DNA of 64,000 nt from JBFXAN01 sp050184225 (GCA_050184225.1 JBFXAN010000004.1:29743-93742), one strand, 5' to 3'. Positions 16,748 through 26,472 are shown, counted from the first letter of the stretch. Notes: a model not told the origin generated them from the letters alone. Program-made: numbers and translations.

Positions 16748-17902
16748 ATGGATTTCCGGTTTACGCCCGAGCAAGAGTCGTTCCGCACCGAGGTTCGGGA
16801 CTTCGCCATCAAAGAGTGGAGCGGCGAAGAGAGCGGTGAGGGTGGCGACCGATCGGCGTTCGAGCGGCAGAAGGGCTTTCGCAAGAAGCTCGCGGCGAAA
16901 GGCTGGCTGACACGCGCCTGGCCGGCAGAGATGGGCGGCATGGCGGCTTCACATCTCGATCAGGCGATCTACAGCGAGGAGATGTCGCTCGCCGGCGCGC
17001 CGGGGCTGGACATGGGCGTCGATCGGGTGGGGCCGACGCTGATGCTCTTCGGCAATGACGAGCAGAAGGATCGGTTCCTGCCGCAGATCGCGAACGCTGA
17101 CCTCTTCTGGTGTCAGGGCTTCTCCGAACCGGGCGCCGGATCGGATCTGGCGTCGTTGCAGACGCGGGCGACGCGCGACGGCGATTCCTACGTGATCAAC
17201 GGTCAGAAGATCTGGACCTCGAACGCGCATCACGCCGACTGGATTTTCATGCTCGCCCGCACCGACCCGGATGCGCCGAAGCATCGCGGCATCTCCTTCT
17301 TCCTGATCGACATGAAATCGCCCGGCATCTCGATCCGGCCATTGATCAACCTCGCCAATCAACACGGGTTCAACGAAACCTTCTTCGACAGTGTGCGGGT
17401 GCCGGCGGAGAACCTGGTCGGCGAAGAGAACCGGGGTTGGTATATCGCCGCGACGACGCTGGACTTCGAGCGGTCGGGCATCAACCGCATCGCCGCCGCC
17501 ACCCGCACGCTGAACGCGATCGTCGACCACGTCCGCGCATCGCCGGAGCTGCGGCGGCGGGCGGAGGTCCGCCACCGGCTGGCGGAACTGGTGCTGGAGT
17601 TTGACCTGGGCCGGCTGCTCGCCTATCGCGTCGCCTGGATGCAGAGCCGCAAGCTGGTGCCGAACTACGAGGCGAGTATGTCCAAGCTGTTCGGCTCGGA
17701 GATGCAGCAGCGGCTGGCGAACTTCGCGGTGAATACACTGGGGTTGAGCGGCCAGCTCCTACCGGACGGCAGCCACGCCGTGCTGGACGGCCGGGCGGCA
17801 CTCTACTATCAGACCTCCCTCTCGCTGACGATCGCCGCCGGCACGAGCGAGGTGCAGAAGAACATCATCGCGACTCGTGGACTCGGCTTGCCGCGCGGTT
17901 GA
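16748..17902 (+). CDS. Acyl-CoA dehydrogenase
   Basis: 384 residues, standard length. It starts MDFRFTPEQESFRTEVRDF, typical of acyl-CoA dehydrogenases. The signature CQGFSEPGAGSDLASL (about residues 122-137) binds FAD and substrate, followed by NGQKIWTSNAHHADW. The C-terminal region contains the YYQTSLSLTIAAGTSEVQKN flavin-contact motif with RGLGLPR at the end. It uses FAD to introduce an alpha-beta double bond into an acyl-CoA and passes electrons to ETF. No beta-oxidation neighbours are present, so the chain length cannot be told. Confidence 0.92.
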   Translation: MDFRFTPEQESFRTEVRDFAIKEWSGEESGEGGDRSAFERQKGFRKKLAAKGWLTRAWPAEMGGMAASHLDQAIYSEEMSLAGAPGLDMGVDRVGPTLMLFGNDEQKDRFLPQIANADLFWCQGFSEPGAGSDLASLQTRATRDGDSYVINGQKIWTSNAHHADWIFMLARTDPDAPKHRGISFFLIDMKSPGISIRPLINLANQHGFNETFFDSVRVPAENLVGEENRGWYIAATTLDFERSGINRIAAATRTLNAIVDHVRASPELRRRAEVRHRLAELVLEFDLGRLLAYRVAWMQSRKLVPNYEASMSKLFGSEMQQRLANFAVNTLGLSGQLLPDGSHAVLDGRAALYYQTSLSLTIAAGTSEVQKNIIATRGLGLPRG

Positions 17903-18065
17903 GGACGGCGGCGGACATGACAGGCTCAGAGCCGGCTGGTACGCTGGTTCTCGGCCCGGCCGCGCCGTCGATCAGGTTGCCGGCCCGTCCGCACCTGCAG
18001 GCGCCCTCGTTCGCCATGAGGACAGCCGGCCTCTGCCACCCGTGCTGTGCTGGAGATTCCTCACC

Positions 18066-19730
18066 ATGCTCCGTGCTCCCCTGTCGAGTCGCCGGCTGCC
18101 GGCGCTCATCGCCGCGCTGCTGCTTGCCGTGCTCATGCCGGCAATGGTCCAGGCAGACGAACCGCAACCTGTCAGCGATCAATTAACACCCGTGCCGGCG
18201 GGCGTCAGCTACCACGACACCCCGGCCGGCACTCATCTCCGCTCCCTTCGCTCGTGGCGGGAGAAGGAGGCGCTCACGGCGCAACCGGCAGAGCGATGCG
18301 AGGATATTGCCTTCACCGACGTGGCGGAGGGGCGGGTGATCCTGGTCGCCACCGATGCCGATGTCCTCGCCGAGAGCGACGGCAGCCGGTTGTGCCTCTT
18401 CTTCGACACGCTCTGGAAATCGTACTCGGCATGGACCCTCCGCGCGCGGACGATCGATGAGTTCCGGCGCACCAAGCAGCAACTCCAGCCGCTCATCGCC
18501 GCCGCCGGGGTTGACCCCTGCGACATCGCCTTCTGGACAACGTTCGATCAACGGCTCCGGCAGGACGTAGAACTGCCGGACCGCTACGACGCCGGCCGGC
18601 AATGCCCGGTCGAGATTGTGACGCATGGCCCCGCCGGCGAGCAGCGGCGGCAGGAGATTGAGACGGCAATCGCGCAGGCGGCAGACACGGCGCAGCGGTT
18701 GTTCACCTGGAACCTCACCTGGCCGGCGCGCGTCCACATCTACGACACGCTCGACGCATTCGTCACCGGCATCCGGGATGACATCGGCGTTGAGTCAGCG
18801 TCGCACGAATCAGTGGAGGATGTTCCCGGCATCACCGTCGAATTGATGGCGAACGGCGGGTTTGGCCAATTGATCAACCTGGAACAGTTGCGCGATCCGG
18901 TCGACCTCCGACGGGTGCTGGCTCATGAATACGCGCATTTCGTCCAGGCTGGTGTGCTGGGCGACACGGATAGCATGCCCTTTTTTGTCGTTGAAGGTGG
19001 CGCAGAGTATTTTGCCTCTCTCATCGTTGGATCAGAATACGCTGGCCTGGTGCGACGGTTCCGAGAAGCGATGACTGACGAACGCACGAATCAGGCGGTA
19101 CCACTGCGCGAGATCGTCCGGATGCCGAGTGTGGACGATAGTACGCGCTATGGCGCCTCGTACACGCGCGGCTATGCTGCCATCCGCTTCCTCGTCGCCG
19201 AATGGGGATTAGAGAGTTTCGTCCGACTGCATCGCGAGAATATCGGCGGCACACCCGAGCGATTCATCGAAGCGATGAGCCGGCTGACCGGCACATCGCT
19301 GGACGGTTTCGACGCGGGCCTGCGTCGCTATCTGCTCGCGGAAGCGGCCAAGCCGGCCACCGTCGGCCGCATCACCTTCCCGGCGAACAGCCGCTTGATC
19401 ACGATGACCACGGCATACGTGACGCCGAGTCAAACGCTGGAGATTCGGGAGCGGTTCACGCGAACCCACGACGCCCTGCGGGTGCTCCTTCGCTGGGAGT
19501 GTCTCTCCGCACCGATTCGCGAGGAGCTGCGGCTGATTGCGCCGGACGGCCGGCAGTTTTCCACCTTCGGCGGAACGAGCGGCCCCGGCTGCGAGGAGGT
19601 GGCGGGTGTCAGCCTGCCGCTGGATCTGCCGATCGACGGCCTCGCGGCCCGTGCGCTGCCGGGCACCTGGACGATCGAGATCTTCGCCGATGGCGCTCTC
19701 CAAGGAACCATCACCTTCATCATGGAATAA
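18066..19730 (+). CDS. Secreted HExxH metallopeptidase-like protein (tandem paralogue 1)
   Basis: 554 residues from ATG 18066, which gives a clear signal peptide (about residues 8-35, ending MVQA). The zinc site is LAHEYAHFVQAG (HEYAH), followed by the third ligand in VVEGGAEYFASLIVG, a gluzincin pattern. Before it lies a region with CDIAFWTTFDQRL. A C-terminal beta-rich domain (about 435-554, TFPANSRLITMTTAYVTPSQ) resembles a pre-peptidase or binding domain. It should act outside the membrane. The next gene is a paralogue with closely similar motifs but no C-terminal domain. Substrate unknown. Confidence 0.8.
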   Translation: MLRAPLSSRRLPALIAALLLAVLMPAMVQADEPQPVSDQLTPVPAGVSYHDTPAGTHLRSLRSWREKEALTAQPAERCEDIAFTDVAEGRVILVATDADVLAESDGSRLCLFFDTLWKSYSAWTLRARTIDEFRRTKQQLQPLIAAAGVDPCDIAFWTTFDQRLRQDVELPDRYDAGRQCPVEIVTHGPAGEQRRQEIETAIAQAADTAQRLFTWNLTWPARVHIYDTLDAFVTGIRDDIGVESASHESVEDVPGITVELMANGGFGQLINLEQLRDPVDLRRVLAHEYAHFVQAGVLGDTDSMPFFVVEGGAEYFASLIVGSEYAGLVRRFREAMTDERTNQAVPLREIVRMPSVDDSTRYGASYTRGYAAIRFLVAEWGLESFVRLHRENIGGTPERFIEAMSRLTGTSLDGFDAGLRRYLLAEAAKPATVGRITFPANSRLITMTTAYVTPSQTLEIRERFTRTHDALRVLLRWECLSAPIREELRLIAPDGRQFSTFGGTSGPGCEEVAGVSLPLDLPIDGLAARALPGTWTIEIFADGALQGTITFIME

Positions 19731-19902
19731 GGATGACGCCCCTCCTCACGGCTGGTCATCTTCGTGACAGACGGCACGTATACCAGTTACTCTGATACGT
19801 GATACCGGCGTCGATTGAGAGTTCCCCGGCACTGTGGTTCAGGTGCATGCCCGGCACACTGCTGCCCCCTGGGGAGGTCTGCGCCACCGCAGGGGAGGTT
19901 GG

Positions 19903-21153
19903 ATGCCCCGAGGTTACTTCCCGGTCCGTCGATGGTTGGTCACGGTCATCGCCCTGTTGGTCGCGACGCTCGCCTGCGTCCCGACGATTGCGGCAGATGA
20001 GCCGGGGTCGCCATGGGGCACGATCGCGGCAGCGTCACATCGAGATCTCGACGGCTGGCAGTCGAAAGCCGCCGGTCAGGCGCGGCCGGCCGCCGACTGC
20101 TGGCACCTCACATTCAGCGATATCGAGGCGTCGCGCCTGCAGCTGATCCTCACCGATGTTGATATGCTGGCCGGCGGCGATGGTACGCGCGCCTGTGTCT
20201 TCCAAGACGCACGCTGGAACTCCTACGGCGTGATTCTGCTCAACCAGCAGTCGATCGGCGAGTTCCGCCGAACCAAGGCTCAGCTGCAACCATTGATCGT
20301 CAACGCCGGGGTTGACCCCTGCCAGATCGCATTCTGGACGACACCGGCGACGGCGGTGCAGCAGCAGATGACACTGCACGACCGCAACGATGCCGCCCGC
20401 TATTGCGTCCCGGAGGTGATCAGCCACGGCCCAAGCAGCGAGCGCCGGGTGGCGGAGGTCCGCGCATCGACCGACGCTTCCGTCCTCGCCGCCGAGTCGG
20501 CGCTCGGTTGGCTATTCACCTGGCCGGTCCGGGTTCATCTTTATGATAGCCACGAGGACTTCGTCAACGGCAAGCGGATCGAGGGCGGCGATGATCAGAC
20601 GAACGGCGAGTCGCTGGAGTTTTCCTATGGATTGACGACGCTTCTCGACAACGGCATGGTCGGCATCCTGATCGACACCAGCCGCTTTCCCGAACCGATC
20701 GATCTGCGCATGCTCCTCGCCCATGAAGTCGCCCACGTTGCACAGGCCGGACTCCTGGGCGACACGGGCACGCTGCCCTTCTTCGTCCACGAAGGCGGCG
20801 CCGAATACATCGCGTCGCTGGTAGTGGGAGGAGATCAACGTGACCTGGCCGATCGACTCCACACCGCGCTCGTGAACGAGTTACGCGGAGAAGCAATCCC
20901 GCTCCGGGATCTGATCGCCCGACCAGGCAGCTCCGACCTGGCGCTCGCGTCCGCCGCCTATTCACGCGGCTACGCGGCGATGCTCTTTCTCACCGAACGA
21001 TGGGGACTGGATAGCTTCACCCGGCTTCACCAGGAAAACGTCGGCGGCACACCGGAACTCTTCATCCAGAATCTGGCCCGCGTCACCGCCATGAGCCTCG
21101 ACGAGTTCGAGCGGGAACTACGGGCGTGGCTGCGAGGGCAGGTGCTTGTCTAA
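19903..21153 (+). CDS. Secreted HExxH metallopeptidase-like protein (tandem paralogue 2)
   Basis: 416 residues from ATG 19903, preceded by GGGGAGG. A signal peptide spans about residues 8-30 (WLVTVIALLVATLACVPTIA). The zinc motif LAHEVAHVAQAGLLGDTG and VHEGGAEYIASLVVGG match the upstream protein almost position by position, as do AGVDPCQIAFWTT and the C-terminal RWGLDSFTRLHQENVGGTPE. It lacks the extra C-terminal beta domain of its neighbour, so the pair arose by duplication followed by domain gain or loss. Extracellular action is expected. Confidence 0.8.
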   Translation: MPRGYFPVRRWLVTVIALLVATLACVPTIAADEPGSPWGTIAAASHRDLDGWQSKAAGQARPAADCWHLTFSDIEASRLQLILTDVDMLAGGDGTRACVFQDARWNSYGVILLNQQSIGEFRRTKAQLQPLIVNAGVDPCQIAFWTTPATAVQQQMTLHDRNDAARYCVPEVISHGPSSERRVAEVRASTDASVLAAESALGWLFTWPVRVHLYDSHEDFVNGKRIEGGDDQTNGESLEFSYGLTTLLDNGMVGILIDTSRFPEPIDLRMLLAHEVAHVAQAGLLGDTGTLPFFVHEGGAEYIASLVVGGDQRDLADRLHTALVNELRGEAIPLRDLIARPGSSDLALASAAYSRGYAAMLFLTERWGLDSFTRLHQENVGGTPELFIQNLARVTAMSLDEFERELRAWLRGQVLV

Positions 21154-21226
21154 CTCCGCAGCCCCAGAGGCGTGGGCAGCAAGGCGAGGTGACAGGTGGC
21201 GGCCGGCAGTCTGCAGACGCTGCCAC

Positions 21227-21245
21227 AGCACGGCCACCCCGTGCT
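21227..21245 (+). other. Hairpin in the 338-base gap after the second peptidase
   Basis: A 7-bp stem (AGCACGG with CCGTGCT, loop CCACC) lies about 75 bases after the peptidase stop and may end its transcript. The remainder of the gap (21154-21491) contains no gene that I can support. It becomes less GC-rich from about 21290 onwards, where the toxin-antitoxin-like stretch begins. Confidence 0.35.
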
Positions 21246-21491
21246 CTCGACCAACGAACGGCGTCCGTGCTATTCGGCCGAGTACAGTCCCGGCCCTTGC
21301 CATGATCATGATATGGCCAGGTCTGTTCTGCCGTACGCCATCTGTTGCTTCCGCGCGACTCACCCCTCTGGGACAATGGCGACACTGAACAGCGCGACCC
21401 GCCGTCAGCGCAGTATCGATACCACTGTTTGCCGCGTTGAACATGTACCGAGAGAATTGGCAGTCCGGATTGTGGAAGAGGAGTCAGGATC

Positions 21492-21770
21492 ATGCCGCAC
21501 GCTGAATACACTGCATCTGAGATTGCAGAGTTGGGAGAAGCGCTCTATACACAACGGATTGCCAAGCACTTAAGCGATGCAGATTTAGGGAAGTTTCTGG
21601 TTATCGACATCGAAACCGGTGACTACGCGATAGCCCAGGATGATCTGATCGCGACCAAACAGGTGCTTTCCAAGCGGCCGGATGCCGTGACGTATGGAGT
21701 GAGGATTGGGTACCCAGCAGCGTACCGTCTTCGTAGTCGCACCGCGGGAAAGGCTCAAACGATAGCTTGA
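21492..21770 (+). CDS. Small antitoxin-like protein, unknown
   Basis: 92 residues. The core FLVIDIETGDYAIAQDDLIA followed by VLSKRPDAVTYGVRIGYPAA belongs to a widespread type of short protein in Chloroflexota and Cyanobacteria, usually next to a retroviral-type aspartic protease or small toxin gene. No such partner is seen here; the next gene is the broken nuclease. Base composition is lower in GC than the flanks, as for other mobile gene pairs in this window. I cannot name its function. Confidence 0.6.
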   Translation: MPHAEYTASEIAELGEALYTQRIAKHLSDADLGKFLVIDIETGDYAIAQDDLIATKQVLSKRPDAVTYGVRIGYPAAYRLRSRTAGKAQTIA

Positions 21771-21810
21771 AGTCCTGCCAGCACGCGTGATCCAGCGATG
21801 GAGGAGCAGC

Positions 21811-22686
21811 ATGATTTCTTCGAGGTATCAGAAATCGGAGCGACTCTGGCTGAAAGATCATCCGGAACTGAATGAGTATTGGCTGCAGGATCGCATTTCA
21901 GACGATCCGGCCCTCCTTGGACTCGGCGATCTCGTCCTCAGGGACAAAGAACGAATCCAGCCTCGAGCCGGCCGGCTCGACCTCCTGCTCTAAGATCCTG
22001 AGTCAACCAGGCGCTACGAGGTCGAGGTGCAATTGGGTAAGACGGATGAAACGCACATCATTCGCACAATTGAGTACTGGGATATTGAGCGAAAACGATA
22101 CCCACAGTACGACCACACAGCGGTCATCGTAGCCGAAGACATCACCAGCAGGTTCCTCAACGTCATCGCCCTCTTCAACGGATTCATTCCACTGATCGCG
22201 GTGCAAATGCATGCCGTTCGAGTCGGTGAGCATGTTTCATTGATCTGCGCCACTGTGCTCAGTGAGGTACAGCTGGGATTGGCCGATGATGATGAAGAAG
22301 TCAAGGAGGTCACCGACCGATCTTATTGGGAGAAACGTGGCAGTAAATCTACAGTGGAAATGGCAGACGAGCTTCTCCAAATCATCAAGACATTCGATCC
22401 GACGCAGGAGTTGAAGTATAACAAATTCTATATCGGTCTGCCGAAGGCTGGGCAACGGTATAACTTTGCGTCGATTACGCCCATGAAAGAGTTTTTGCGG
22501 CTTGCGATTCGGTTGGATCGATATGACGAGGTGCAGGAGAAGCTGGAGGAGCACGGTCTGGACCTGATGAAGTACGACACCAGATGGGGTGCCTACCAGA
22601 TTCGCCTGGGGAAAGGCGAAATCGACAAACACAAGCAGATTCTCACAGATCTGCTGAAGAGAGCGTACGACGAGTCCGCTCGTTGA
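21811..22686 (+). pseudogene. PD-(D/E)XK nuclease-like protein interrupted by an in-frame TAA
   Basis: Two segments in one frame (21811-21990 and 21994-22686) are split by TAA at 21991-21993. Together they read about 291 residues. The nuclease core straddles the stop: RAGRLDLLL-stop-DPESTRRYEVEVQLG, giving Asp and Glu-x-Glu of the PD-(D/E)XK pattern. It continues THIIRTIEYWDIERKRYPQY and AVIVAEDITSRFLNVI. The stop falls between the catalytic Asp and the Glu, so neither half would be active. ATG 21811 follows GGAGGAGCAGC. The low GC content suggests acquisition by transfer. Confidence 0.72.
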
Positions 22687-22826
22687 GTGTTGTAGGAATT
22701 CAACGGGAGCCTCGCTATGACACACACGCCCGTTATCGCTTCCGCCGAAATCTCACCCCTGAAACAATGTGACTCAGACTGTGGGCGGCACGGACGTGCG
22801 CCGGCCGTGGAAGCGGAGGCTCCAGC

Positions 22827-24296
22827 ATGACCAATGTGATCAAGTTTGGGACGGACGGGTGGCGGGCGATCATTGCCGAAGATTTCACCTTTGCCAACGT
22901 GCGTGCGCTTGCCGCCTCGGTTGCCCGGTATTTGAAGGAAACCGGTTTGGGCGAGCGCGGGCTCGTGATCGGCTATGACACCCGCTTTGGGTCCGATCGC
23001 TTCGCCGAGGCAGTTGCCGAGGTCGTCACCGCGGCCGGCATCAAGGTGCTGCTCGGATCAGACTTCGCGCCGACACCAGCCATCTCCTACGCGATCGTGC
23101 ACAACGGCGCGGGCGGCGCTGTCGTCGTCACCTCATCGCACAACCCGGCCTCTTGGAATGGGATCAAATACAAACCTGAGTACGCCGGCTCCGCTTCGCC
23201 GGAGGTCGTCGCCCGCCTCGAGGCACCGCTCGACGAGATCCTTGCCGCGGGAAACCCGGTCGCCATGTCGCTCACCGACGCGCGGGGCAAGGGCCTCTTA
23301 GAATCCTTCGACCCTCGGTCGCCCTATCTCGAGGGACTGGCGCAGCAGGTGGACGTGGAGGCGATCAGGTCCGCCGGACTGCGCATCGCGGTCGATTCCA
23401 TGTACGGCGCCGGACAGGGATACTTCGCCGAACTACTCAACGGTGGTACGACGGCGGTTACTGAGTTGCACGCCGAGCACAACCCCAACTTTCCCGGCCT
23501 GCACGCGCCGGAGCCGATCGCGCGCAATCTCGGCCATCTGCATCATTTGATGCGGGAAGGCATCATGGTGACGGACGCCGACCCGCGCACCACCGCTTTC
23601 GATGTCGGCATCGCCACCGACGGCGACGCCGACCGGCTCGGCATCATGGACGAGACCGGCGAGTTCGTCAATCAGCTCCAGGTCTTCGCCCTTCTCTCCT
23701 ACTACATGCTCGAAGTGCGCGGCGAGCGCGGCCCGATCGTCCGCTCGATCACGACGACGCGGATGGTAGACCGGATGGGCGAGCACTACGACGTGCCCGT
23801 CTACGAGACGGCGGTCGGCTTCAAGTTCCTCGGCCCGAAGATGATGGAGTCGAACGCGATCCTGGCGGGCGAGGAGTCGGGCGGCTACGCCTTCCGCGGC
23901 CACATCCCCGAGCGCGACGGCATCCTCGCCGGCCTTTGCTTCCTGGATCTGGTCGCCCGCACGGGCAAGCGTCCGACCGAGCTGCTGGAACTCGTCGCCG
24001 AGCGCTTTGGCCCGCATCACTACGACCGGCTCGACGTGGAACTGGATGCCACCGCCAAGACCCGCATCCAGCAGGCGGTCCAGTCTGCCGACCCGCAGAC
24101 GGTCGCCGGCTACAAGGTGACCAGCCGCAGCGACCTGGACGGCTATCTCTACACCCTAGAGGGCGGCGGCTGGCTGCTGATCCGCTTCTCCGGCACCGAG
24201 CCGCTGATGCGCATCTACACCGAGGTGCCGGACAAAGCGCGTGTCCCTGAGGTACTGGCGGCGGGCCAGAAACTTGCTGGCGCCGAGGTACGGTGA
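22827..24296 (+). CDS. Phosphoglucomutase/phosphomannomutase family protein
   Basis: 489 residues of the alpha-D-phosphohexomutase family. It starts VIKFGTDGWRAIIAEDFT; the phosphoserine loop is VVTSSHNPASWNGIK (about residues 100-115). The metal loop is GIATDGDADRLGIMDE (Asp-x-Asp-x-Asp), the sugar-binding loop is LAGEESGGYAFRGHIPERDG, and the C-terminal phosphate-binding RFSGTEPLMRIYTE is intact. It interconverts sugar 1- and 6-phosphates in the cytoplasm for cell-surface polymer or glycogen synthesis. Exact specificity cannot be fixed. No pathway neighbours are present. Confidence 0.92.
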   Translation: MTNVIKFGTDGWRAIIAEDFTFANVRALAASVARYLKETGLGERGLVIGYDTRFGSDRFAEAVAEVVTAAGIKVLLGSDFAPTPAISYAIVHNGAGGAVVVTSSHNPASWNGIKYKPEYAGSASPEVVARLEAPLDEILAAGNPVAMSLTDARGKGLLESFDPRSPYLEGLAQQVDVEAIRSAGLRIAVDSMYGAGQGYFAELLNGGTTAVTELHAEHNPNFPGLHAPEPIARNLGHLHHLMREGIMVTDADPRTTAFDVGIATDGDADRLGIMDETGEFVNQLQVFALLSYYMLEVRGERGPIVRSITTTRMVDRMGEHYDVPVYETAVGFKFLGPKMMESNAILAGEESGGYAFRGHIPERDGILAGLCFLDLVARTGKRPTELLELVAERFGPHHYDRLDVELDATAKTRIQQAVQSADPQTVAGYKVTSRSDLDGYLYTLEGGGWLLIRFSGTEPLMRIYTEVPDKARVPEVLAAGQKLAGAEVR

Positions 24297-24321
24297 AGAA
24301 CTCAAGGGGACGACGCATCTT

Positions 24322-24849
24322 GTGACGACGCCGAGGCAGAGCTCGGACCCTACCGATCAGCTGATCCGTGAGCTGATCACGGCGGGCCGGGAGCCAACGA
24401 GAGCAGAGAAGCGCCAGATCCTGGACCGGATTGCCAGTGCCCTCTTCTCCCGCGCATTGGTCGTGGTTCCGAGGCAGCAGCGGACGTTGCGTATTGCAGG
24501 ACAGCCGATCGGTAGACGTGCGGAATCGCTTGCATATCACTCTGCGAAACATACGGCGGATGGTCAGTGGACGACCTCCACGACGACTCATCAGTACCTT
24601 GGAGATCTACGACGTGGTGCTCGCCATCGATCTGCCGAGTTCACAATCTATCGGTCAGGAAGCCGCCTAATGGCCGCCATTCGCCTCCCGACAGAACACG
24701 CAATTCCCCCGGCACGCCGGGGCAGCAACGTGCAGCCGAACCTGCTCATTCTGTACTCGGCGGACTGGGGTAGAATAGTAACGGGCTTTCAGTATCGTGA
24801 GTTAGCACAGACCGATATCCCAGCGGACGCACAATGGCGGACCAGATAA
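24322..24849 (+). CDS. Uncharacterised protein, first of an overlapping pair
   Basis: 175 residues from GTG 24322, which has AAGGGGA 11 bases upstream and lies 25 bases after the mutase stop. The N-terminus is a charged helix (DQLIRELITAGREPTRAEKR) and the middle holds basic stretches. The C-terminal third (NVQPNLLILYSADWGRIVTG) is beta-like. It overlaps the next gene by 16 bases, so the two are probably translated together, in the way of toxin-antitoxin pairs. I do not recognise either family. The middle contains less well-formed sequence, so this is a moderate call. Confidence 0.5.
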   Translation: MTTPRQSSDPTDQLIRELITAGREPTRAEKRQILDRIASALFSRALVVVPRQQRTLRIAGQPIGRRAESLAYHSAKHTADGQWTTSTTTHQYLGDLRRGARHRSAEFTIYRSGSRLMAAIRLPTEHAIPPARRGSNVQPNLLILYSADWGRIVTGFQYRELAQTDIPADAQWRTR

Positions 24850-25178
24850 ACCACGAATCGCTAGCTGAGCAGATCGACCAATTCCTGACGTATGTGGCAA
24901 CTGCATGGGAAACCGTTCCCGACGACGCCGCGGAGTGGGCGACGTGGGATGAGGAGTCGCAACTGATCTATCGCCTTGAATGGGCGATTCCTCGGGATCG
25001 CTGGAACGATCTGCAGCATTGGGTCGCCAGAGGACTGCTCACCCACGAACAACAATGTCGATTCCACGAGATTGAGGAATTGATGCGGACGCACAGCGCG
25101 ACCCTCGCCCGCTTGTTTGGCTCGACGGACCCTGAACAGCCTTTCCAAGTTTCGGCGAACGGGATCGTTGGGCACTGA
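24834..25178 (+). CDS. Uncharacterised acidic protein, second of an overlapping pair
   Basis: 114 residues, acidic and helical, with several Trp (ATAWETVPDDAAEWATWDEE, WAIPRDRWNDLQHWVARGLL). There is no signal peptide. The sequence ends close to the convergent HD-protein gene. The size, overlap with the upstream gene, and lower GC content fit a small two-gene module of immunity or toxin-antitoxin type, but that is inference only. Family unknown to me. Confidence 0.55.
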   Translation: MADQINHESLAEQIDQFLTYVATAWETVPDDAAEWATWDEESQLIYRLEWAIPRDRWNDLQHWVARGLLTHEQQCRFHEIEELMRTHSATLARLFGSTDPEQPFQVSANGIVGH

Positions 25179-25212
25179 TTCACCGCAGCGGAACGCCCTC
25201 GGAGCGGTGGCT

Positions 25213-26472
25213 TCACCGCCGAAGCTGCTCCAGGTCCACATCACGCTCGATTGCGGCGCGTACGCCATTGATGCTGTCCTGCTGAAGGATGCCGTACAGC
25301 CGCACCTCCGAGAGCTGCGACAGCACGAGGTTGCGGAAGAGATTGAACCGCGCGGGCTCGCGGACGGAATCGATGCCGTCGCCGGCGGCGATTTCGGCGA
25401 GCGTTGATACGAGCAACGGAATCGCGTCGTTGGTGAAGAGATAGTCGCCGTCGGCGAAGTTGGTGATGTAGCCTTCGATCCGTGGCGGGTCCTGTCGGAG
25501 CACGAATCCACCATCCTTCGTTTGGCGGATCAGTCCGAATGACACCGGGTCAACCCGCGCGATGATCGCGGCGGCGCGGATGTAGTTGACCACGCGCTGG
25601 CGTCCCGCTTCACCCGGCCGCAATTGGACGAGCGTCGGGGCGTCGTGGGCGCAGAGTTGGGTTGTGATCCACTCCGGCGACATGCCGCGGACGATCGCCT
25701 CCGCGCCGCCGAGCGTGTGGTGCGCGCCGGTATCCGCGATCGTTTGCTCGGCCAGTTCGCTCCCATCCGGTTGCCACTGAAAGACCGTGACCTTCTGGAT
25801 GTCGTGCCAGAGTGAGGCGCCGGTCAGAAGGTGGCCATCGATCGCGCCGGGCACCGCGTCAAGGTCGTACACCTCGTCATACGTCTCTCGGTAGTGCGCG
25901 GCAGTGCGGGCGAAGCCGAGCTCGTGGACGGCGAGGCCGCCGGGATAGGCATGGTGTGCCCGGAAGCCGCTGCCTGGCGCGGACCAAAAGGGTTGCGGCG
26001 CCTCCCGCGGATCGGCCACCAGCGGAAAGATACCCTCCACCGTGGTGCTCTCCGGGATCAGTCCAGCGGCAAGCAGTTCCTGCCGCACGTCGTCTCGATC
26101 CGCCGCCGAAGGTGACCGGAGTTGGTAGGTCGGCGCTGGATTCTCAAGGAGGTCGAGCGTCCGCCCGCGCGCGACCGGGTCCGGCAGTTCCGCCGCCAGG
26201 GCGCGGACGGCTTCCACGGTTCGCATCACGAACCGCGAGCGTTGAGCGACCGCCATCGCCAATTGCCTGCCCTCCGCCAAATCTTGCCGCGACGCCCGCT
26301 GATATGCCGGGGCCGCCGCCGGACGCGATGGACAGCAGAGCGATTCGACGGGCACGGACGGGAACGGCGCCGCGGCGAACAGGGCAACCGCACCTACACC
26401 ATGACCAAACAGGCGCCGGCGACTCAGTCTGTCGCTTCCGGTGGATGCACGGACGGGCGATTGGTCTGTCAT
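25213..26472 (-). CDS. Tat-exported HD-domain-like protein
   Basis: 419 residues from ATG 26472, preceded by GAGGAG. The N-terminus has a twin-arginine signal (SRRRLFGHGVGAVALFAAAP), so the folded protein should be exported. The body has AHHAYPGGLAVHEL and GASLWHDIQK, which together match the His/His-Asp metal site of HD phosphohydrolases (H...HD). GAHHTLGGAEAIVRG supplies further His residues. The reaction is unknown; HD enzymes outside the cytoplasm are unusual. It is divergent from the tricorn gene. Confidence 0.72.
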   Translation of the reverse strand: MTDQSPVRASTGSDRLSRRRLFGHGVGAVALFAAAPFPSVPVESLCCPSRPAAAPAYQRASRQDLAEGRQLAMAVAQRSRFVMRTVEAVRALAAELPDPVARGRTLDLLENPAPTYQLRSPSAADRDDVRQELLAAGLIPESTTVEGIFPLVADPREAPQPFWSAPGSGFRAHHAYPGGLAVHELGFARTAAHYRETYDEVYDLDAVPGAIDGHLLTGASLWHDIQKVTVFQWQPDGSELAEQTIADTGAHHTLGGAEAIVRGMSPEWITTQLCAHDAPTLVQLRPGEAGRQRVVNYIRAAAIIARVDPVSFGLIRQTKDGGFVLRQDPPRIEGYITNFADGDYLFTNDAIPLLVSTLAEIAAGDGIDSVREPARFNLFRNLVLSQLSEVRLYGILQQDSINGVRAAIERDVDLEQLRR

